Positions 58,046-64,000 of a stretch of DNA of 64,000 nt are shown here, in pieces. The DNA lies in contig CM060183.1 in the NCBI GenBank assembly GCA_030549335.1, positions 22,270,552-22,334,551 on the forward strand. The letters run 5' to 3'. Made by a program: the position numbers and the translations under genes. Source of the stretch: Pontederia crassipes. Its lineage: Eukaryota > Streptophyta > Magnoliopsida > Commelinales > Pontederiaceae. Each line of letters starts with the position of its first letter. Position 1 is the stretch's first letter. A model generated the notes under the pieces. The model ran no database searches, had not been told where the DNA came from, and worked only from the letters and a program-made list of their open reading frames with translations.

Positions 58046-59499
58046 TAAAAATTCATGTTAATTAATTGACCTTGCTCATTTTATGTTCCTATAATCAACA
58101 TTGGTTGTTTTAGGTTTTTTATATAGATTTTTTTGCTCATTCGAAACTCATTTATATTTTTGATATGCAACAAAAAAATACATTAGGAAGTAGAATTGCC
58201 TAAAGGTCTCATTCATTAGCATATTCTTCTAATTTATTTTGTTTTCTTAACTTCCATGAACCCTAATTAATATTTAATTTTAATATTTGTAAAATAATTA
58301 TTATTTGTTTTCGTTATAAAACAATCCAAAGACAATTTAAAAATTATATTGCTTATTTAATTAGTCAATTGGACTGAAGTTATTATCTATATGTACAGGA
58401 ACAGCATTTTAAATTGCTACCATATATATTGAATATGGGATAATGCAATTGAAATTCAATTTAAATAACTTGCAACCATATATCAATGTATTGTATTATT
58501 AAAAATATATTAGAACATTATATTTGCACTCATTATCTTTGGGTCTCGACTCTCATATTAAGAATCCAACATCAATAAATATATGCCCATTTTTCTATTT
58601 ATCCATCTCTAAAGCGGATTCTGAAAGAGAATTCAACAAGCTCGGGTTTAATTTAATTTAGAAGTTTATGTTACAGAATATGAGGGTAGCCTAAAGGGAA
58701 TTTTCCTCCCGGCTAAAATAAATATTGAGTAAATCCATAAAAATAGTATGTCTTTGAATTATTTTTTGCAAACTATTGCATGGTGTGCAATTTTATGTGC
58801 AGCACTAAGTCGTAGGTAATTCATAATAAATTTAGTTTAGAAATTCAGCATCATAAAATTAAATTTCAAGTAGAAAGAGATTGAAAGATTACGAGTTTAA
58901 ATTTCACCGGAGAAACATATGTGTCTTCTCATTTTCAATCTTTTTTTTATATCCCAAAAGGAAATAAATTTCAAGCATCATTTTAGTTTGGGAGCATTTC
59001 AAGTATGAATAAGATAGTCATGTAATTGATTGCATGCATTGAGATGAAAAAAAAGAATATATTGTAATTGTCCATGGGATAATTATTTTGTATTCAACGG
59101 ACCACGTTAATTACTTTTTTTTAAAAAAAATTGGAATTTAACGCATAATTATTTGCTGCTAGATATATTAACTAATGGCCAATTCAGAATTTCGATCAAG
59201 TGACAGTTGACGTGTGATAAAAAATGGAGACAAAATTATATGTTTTTTTCGTACAAAAAAAATAGAGAGAATTAGTTTTGTTATCTGTGTTGTATAATTA
59301 ATAGAAACAATAATGGTCAAGATTGAGAAAAAATAAATTATATATATTAAATTATCATTATTACGAAGTGAAAACGATTAATCTTTAGTGATGCATCCGG
59401 TGATTAAGAACATTAAACACAAATTCCAAACTATAGTATACTTGAATATAATTTTATTGTTGTCACTTTATTACCGAGTTGTGAATAATTTTGTCCCTT
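58046..59499. other. AT-rich intergenic DNA, nothing recognised
   Basis: No gene, RNA or terminal-repeat structure is supported. Confidence 0.6.
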
Positions 59500-59508
59500 A
59501 TAAAATAA

Positions 59509-60383
59509 GAGAAAAGAGCGGCTGCTTACCGCCCTGCCCTAAGCAGCCTGCGGACGGCATTTGAGTCGTCGGATGGCGTCCGACGGCTCCTTTTTTTTTT
59601 CTTTTTCGTGTTATCCCCTATCTCCTCTCGGATCATCTCTTTGTCGGCCGTCGCGTGATCTCGTCGGCCGCCACCGATCTGCTCGTTGTGTGCCCGCTGC
59701 CAAACATCTTTGCCGTTGCCGCTTCCGCCGCCGCTGCGGAACGCCATTGTCGCTGTCGCGCCACCGTCGCTCCTGCCGTTGACACTGCCGCTGCTCCTGC
59801 CGTTGCCGCTGCTCTCGATCTACTCTTATCGGCCGCCACCGATCTGCTCGTTGGAATGCCATTGCCGTTGTCGCGCCGCCGCCGCCGCCCTCCTCCTCCG
59901 ATATGCCTTTCGATTCGGTGCCTCCGTCGCCTTCTCGTCATCTTCCCTTTCACTCTCTTTCGCATCCTCTCCATCATCGATCCACCGATCTGCTCGCGCC
60001 GCTGCCCTGCTCGCTGCCGCTGCTCGCGCCGCTATCGCCCGCTGCCGCTCGCACTGCTGCCCTGCTCGTGCCGCTATCGCTGCTGCCGCTCGCACCGCTG
60101 CCCTGCTCGTGCCGCTATCGCTGCTGCCGCTCGCACCGCTGCCCTGCTCGCGCCACTGCCGGATCCCGGACGCCATTGCCGCTGCCCTCTTCCTCGACTT
60201 CGTCCACGCGAAAAAGAGGGTTTGGTTCGTTCGATCTCGACCGTCCAAGCTGCTACGGACGATGGAGATCACGTAGGTAAAAAAAATGTTAAAAAAAATG
60301 TGCACCGTCGGATGAGATCCGACGGTGCACAATGTTGCTCAGCAGCCTCCTTAGCGCGTCCGCTAAGGAGGCGCTCTTTTCTC
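59509..60383. mobile_element. MULE-type (Mutator-like) non-autonomous element, 875 bp, with terminal hairpins
   Basis: Perfect 9-bp direct repeats ATAAAATAA flank it at 59500-59508 and 60384-60392. Ends are inverted: GAGAAAAGAGCGGCTGCTTA on the left, GAGAAAAGAGCGCCTCCTTA as the complement of the right. A 9-bp duplication with GA-starting ends fits Mutator-like elements. Both ends also carry palindromes: GGCTGCTTA...TAAGCAGCC and CGTCGGA...TCCGACG on the left; GTGCACCGTCGGAT...ATCCGACGGTGCAC and GCCTCCTTAGC...GCTAAGGAGGC on the right. The GC-rich interior has a ~41-bp tandem repeat at about 60050-60165. Open frames of up to 245 codons on both strands look compositional; captured gene sequence (Pack-MULE) is possible but not recognised. 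Confidence 0.85.
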
Positions 60384-60392
60384 ATAAAATAA

Positions 60393-63300
60393 TAATAGTG
60401 TATTTTAAAATGGCACGTCACTCTAAAATGATTCATCGTTTGAGCAAACTCTGATATATTGACTAATTTCTTTCGATAAAGAATACGAATTGATGAGTTA
60501 AATGATCGGCGTCAAGTGTTAATCGAAAAAAAAAATTCCGAATCGGCCGTCAATTAATCTCACAACTATCTAATATACTTCTTTTACAGCGATACAACAA
60601 CAATAATAAAAATAAATTCTCACTTAATTATTTATTAAATAGTCAACAAATTTTCCGAAATATTATAATAAAAATACTATTCGGAAGCGGGAGAGGGTGG
60701 GTCCCACACGAGACATCCAATAGGAAAGCTTTGGCGTGAGATGGCTTATGATGCAACCGCGGAGCAGCATATCCCCGAAGGAAGCGGCCAAGTCAGGATG
60801 ACGGAAGCCACAGGCGCTTCAATTACTACCCAAAAAGCCGTTACGGCCGACAGAACCGATGGACGGCACGATTGTGACGGATGTCTCCATATAACGGGCC
60901 CCCAACGACACCTGAGGATAAGATCGTCCTGGACCAATCGCGGCCGTCCGATTCCCATCTGATCTGTGCATTTCAATTATTTGATGTTTAATCTTTCGTT
61001 ATTATTATATTATTATAGTATGGTAAAAGGAGGGCCCAAAAACCTAATTTATAAGATTTTTTTACATATAGAAAAATAATTATCACTTACAAAATCTGCA
61101 CACCAAAAATGACTAAACGATAAATGTTTGGATCGATGTACACAACAATTTCTAAGCCAAATAGAAGGATGAAAATTTTCCTTTGCTGGATTATATATTT
61201 ATATATATCCAAAAGAGATGGTGTGTTTGGAATTATTAACATACGTGACTAATCTAATGGATGAATATTAGCATAGTTGGTACAAGAGCCGGCTATAATT
61301 CTGAGATTTTTTTTATATAAAAATTGATTAGATGAGAGAGAAACGACTCGGAATTCGGAAAGGTGAAGCAACAATAATATATATAATCTCATGCTTGTGT
61401 AGAAGAACATGTTCTGTATCTACTCATGAATCAAGATCGATGAAGAATAATGAAGATCATCTTGTTGATGAAGAATATTATTAATGTCTTTAGTCATTAT
61501 TGATGCTTGTATTAATTCGGTAACACGAAATCGTTTATAATAGAGATGATCAATAATGATCATACAACTAGGAAAAAAAAAGTGGAGGGTTCGATCGTGA
61601 CTTTCCTATCGGAATTTGATTATAAGTTAAGTATGCATTATATGAATAATATCCATTATATATGGTACATGAAACTTAACAAAAAAAAAAAAAAAGACTA
61701 AAGACATTAAATATTATTTTTTCAAAAAAATAAAAAAATAAAAAATAAAGTCGTGATACTTTATGTTAAGATATACTAAATAAAATTTAAATTTAGAATG
61801 TATTTTTTTCTGGGTTAAACGATGGAGCAAATGAAAATATGTAAATTTACATTTTCTTTTAGAAACATCTGATTTAAATTATTCTAAAAATTTAATATTT
61901 TAGGTATTTCATTTGAAATTCAAATTAGTAGTAATTTTTTATTTGCATGAATGTCACTTTAGTAAATGAATAAATAATTCATAGACTAATGAAGCGGATA
62001 GAATTTATATTGTACGTTGAATGCATGTAGATGGGTCTTTATTACGAGTGTATAATCCACTCTAATAAGATGTGTAACATTATATTATCATGTACCATGT
62101 TCATTGTCATTGTTTAACTCATAAAACGAACGGATATTTTCTCGTTGCATTAATTAGACAATCCAAAATGAACATAATCAAAATGATCAATTATTAAATT
62201 AAATGAATAGAAACAAATATATTATACATGTGTAGACATTCTATATCTTTAATTCTATCTATTTAAAAAGGTTTCCTATGTTCGAGGATATTCTGTGATA
62301 TCATAATAAAATAAATATGTCGATCATTCACAATCTATTAAAAAAATATTTACTTCTTATAGTCATATTATATGCTCCACGTTTCGACTCCACGCTGAAT
62401 ACCAATGCCCCCTGTTTAATTTGCTTACCGTTGAAATTTAACATCAATTGCTCATGACACAATCCGAATCTAAGTGAGGATCCGATAGAATTTTAATATA
62501 TATTTTCTCCAATAGCATTACTATTCCAATCTCTAGATTCTCGAGAAAGTATAGGATTGGTCAAACAAACAAGCATGTTGCATTAACATAACCATATCAT
62601 AGAATATGTTTCACTCGTTTAGATTCTAGAGAAAGCATAGTCATTAGTCATAGTGTGGCCAAATCATATGCATGTCACATGAATGTAGATTAATTTATAG
62701 ATTTTGCTTTACTTCTTTGCCAATCAACCTCTTGCTTCTTCATTATTATTTCTTTTTAATTTTGCATCAATCATGCTAAACAACGTTACTTAGTGAACCA
62801 TGAGATAAACAAACGCGGCTCAAGTCAGATTTTCAAAAATGGGAAAAAAGTGAAAGAAAAATGATATCGTGCAAGGAAGGAAGTTTCCTCGTGCTGATGT
62901 TTATAATTAATTAGATTACATAATGTGTGAAGATTCTTGGAAATTGGTGCTTGGTACCGTGACAACATTTTTGAACCTTCTTAGTGTGTACATATGATTA
63001 GGACAGGAGACCTTAGTGAACATGCACGACTTATTAATTAATTAACGCCGTCGAATTATATAATTCCACAGTTTTGTCGGCATCAAGATTCTCGGGGTTT
63101 TACATCATGTTTGACTAATAGATAGCAAAATTATGTACTACATATATCATAATTATGCACTAAGCCCAATGGTGATTAATAATGCACCACCAACATTTAC
63201 ATCGTGAGGGTTTCCGAGCAAAAGCTGTTTATATTGACTTGCTAACCTTGTCGTCAAAATAGAATGGAAAAGGGCCGGCAAACTCGTCCAATTAATTAGC

Positions 63301-64000
63301 CAAGTTTGCTATGATCGTGCATGGAGACTGGTCCTAAATAATGATTTTTTTCTTTTAATTAATTTTTTTTCGGGTTATATAGAATATATACATTTTTAGG
63401 TGTGCCTTTGTTATAGTTATTAAGACGCCTAATAAGTCGAATAAGTTAATTAATTAAAGACGAGATCGAACTTTAAATAATAATCCCTAATTTATCGACA
63501 AATGCTTTTCTGACAAATCTTTAGGCAATTTTACGAAGATTAAAATTCTTTATCGATCAGCTGCATATATTAACTAAGAAACCATCTGTTAAATAAATAA
63601 AAAACTGATATTTTTTTCCATCATTTTATGCATGTAAAGTTGTTTAATTAAATGCGATCCCACCATTGGATTGAGAGATGGCAAAATATTCAATAAGGTA
63701 TAGCACATGCATAATTGTACTAAAATGGAAAAGGGAATTGAACATGCAAGTAACTCACTTCGACACACAAATTTGAGTTCGTGTATGATGAGTTTTTACA
63801 ATTTTCGCGATTCTTTTTTACTTAATTGATCCATTTACATCAAATGAGATGGGATAATTCACGTGTAAGTACTTGATCAAAATCCGAGAGAAATAATCAA
63901 GAACGGACGATTTGTGCTACACACAATTAAATTGTGAATAATTACATCTTTTTCTTTTATCTACTGTTTAGAGTCTGATTTTTTCGTCATAGATATTATT
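60393..64000. other. Intergenic DNA, AT-rich apart from a GC-rich island at 60690-60960
   Basis: Only the island described separately stands out. The rest is A/T-rich with short A runs and no recognisable genes, RNAs or repeats. No complete TIR-bounded element was found here. Confidence 0.55.
60685..60962. promoter_or_regulatory. Gene-free GC-rich promoter-like island
   Basis: About 280 bp of GC-rich sequence contain GTGGGTCCCAC (TCP-type GGNCCCAC core), CCAATAGG, a CCAAT within GGACCAATCGCGG, and a GGGCCCCC block. Overlapping frames of about 75 codons on both strands have no recognisable domain. It may be a promoter or leader of a gene that has been lost or is not recognisable, or a captured fragment. 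Confidence 0.3.

Noticed and set aside
59655-60392. A 245-codon plus-strand frame and several overlapping ones
   Set aside because: They lie within the MULE-type element and follow GC-rich tandem repeats with a ~41-bp period that shift through all frames. No protein family is recognisable.
1-64000. CRISPR array, bacterial operon, or biosynthetic gene cluster
   Set aside because: No regularly spaced repeats with unique spacers, and the host genes are unrelated, spliced plant genes separated by many kilobases of transposon-derived DNA.

Overview
The window is plant nuclear DNA. Gene-poor, AT-rich intergenic sequence surrounds a few intron-bearing genes whose proteins are plant-specific (NPH3/BTB, HOOKLESS1-type acetyltransferase, QALGGH zinc finger) or conserved eukaryotic (BUB3). 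Two genes (the zinc finger and the acetyltransferase) are very GC-rich at third positions, while the other two are AT-rich. That two-class pattern, together with RTE LINEs ending in (TTG)n, suggests a monocot, perhaps a non-grass one. This is inference only; the species cannot be named from the sequence.

Layout: (1) 1-5981 holds the 3' six exons of a BUB3 spindle-checkpoint WD40 gene (+); the N-terminal exons are not seen. (2) 6-9.8 kb is intergenic, with a GC-rich promoter-like island at 8.5-9.0 kb that has no obvious gene behind it. (3) 9929-10876 is an intronless two-finger C2H2 repressor with an EAR motif (+). (4) 11-41 kb is a long gene desert made of transposon relics: a broken Ty1/copia pol fossil, Tourist-like and hAT-like MITEs, a ~490-bp near-perfect hairpin, a tRNA-type SINE candidate, several gene-free GC islands, and a ~7-kb CACTA (En/Spm) element with decayed TNP2-like and TNPA-like genes. 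(5) 41.7-48.85 kb is a complete NPY-type BTB-NPH3 gene (+), with a long leader and a 3.4-kb first intron loaded with RTE LINE pieces. (6) 52754-54304 is a complete three-exon HLS1-like N-acetyltransferase gene (-). (7) 54.3-64 kb is intergenic and contains a tandem duplication split by a hAT MITE and an 875-bp MULE-type element with a perfect 9-bp target duplication and hairpins at both ends.

The genes do not form a pathway cluster. BUB3 is a mitotic checkpoint protein, the zinc finger is a probable stress-responsive repressor, and the NPY-like and HLS1-like genes both belong to auxin-related development, but nothing here shows they are co-regulated. The strongest observations concern transposons: seven RTE 3'-end insertions (three with clean target duplications, one only 38 bp long), a natural empty site for a hAT MITE, and the hairpin-bounded MULE. 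I did not find a convincing new multi-gene system.
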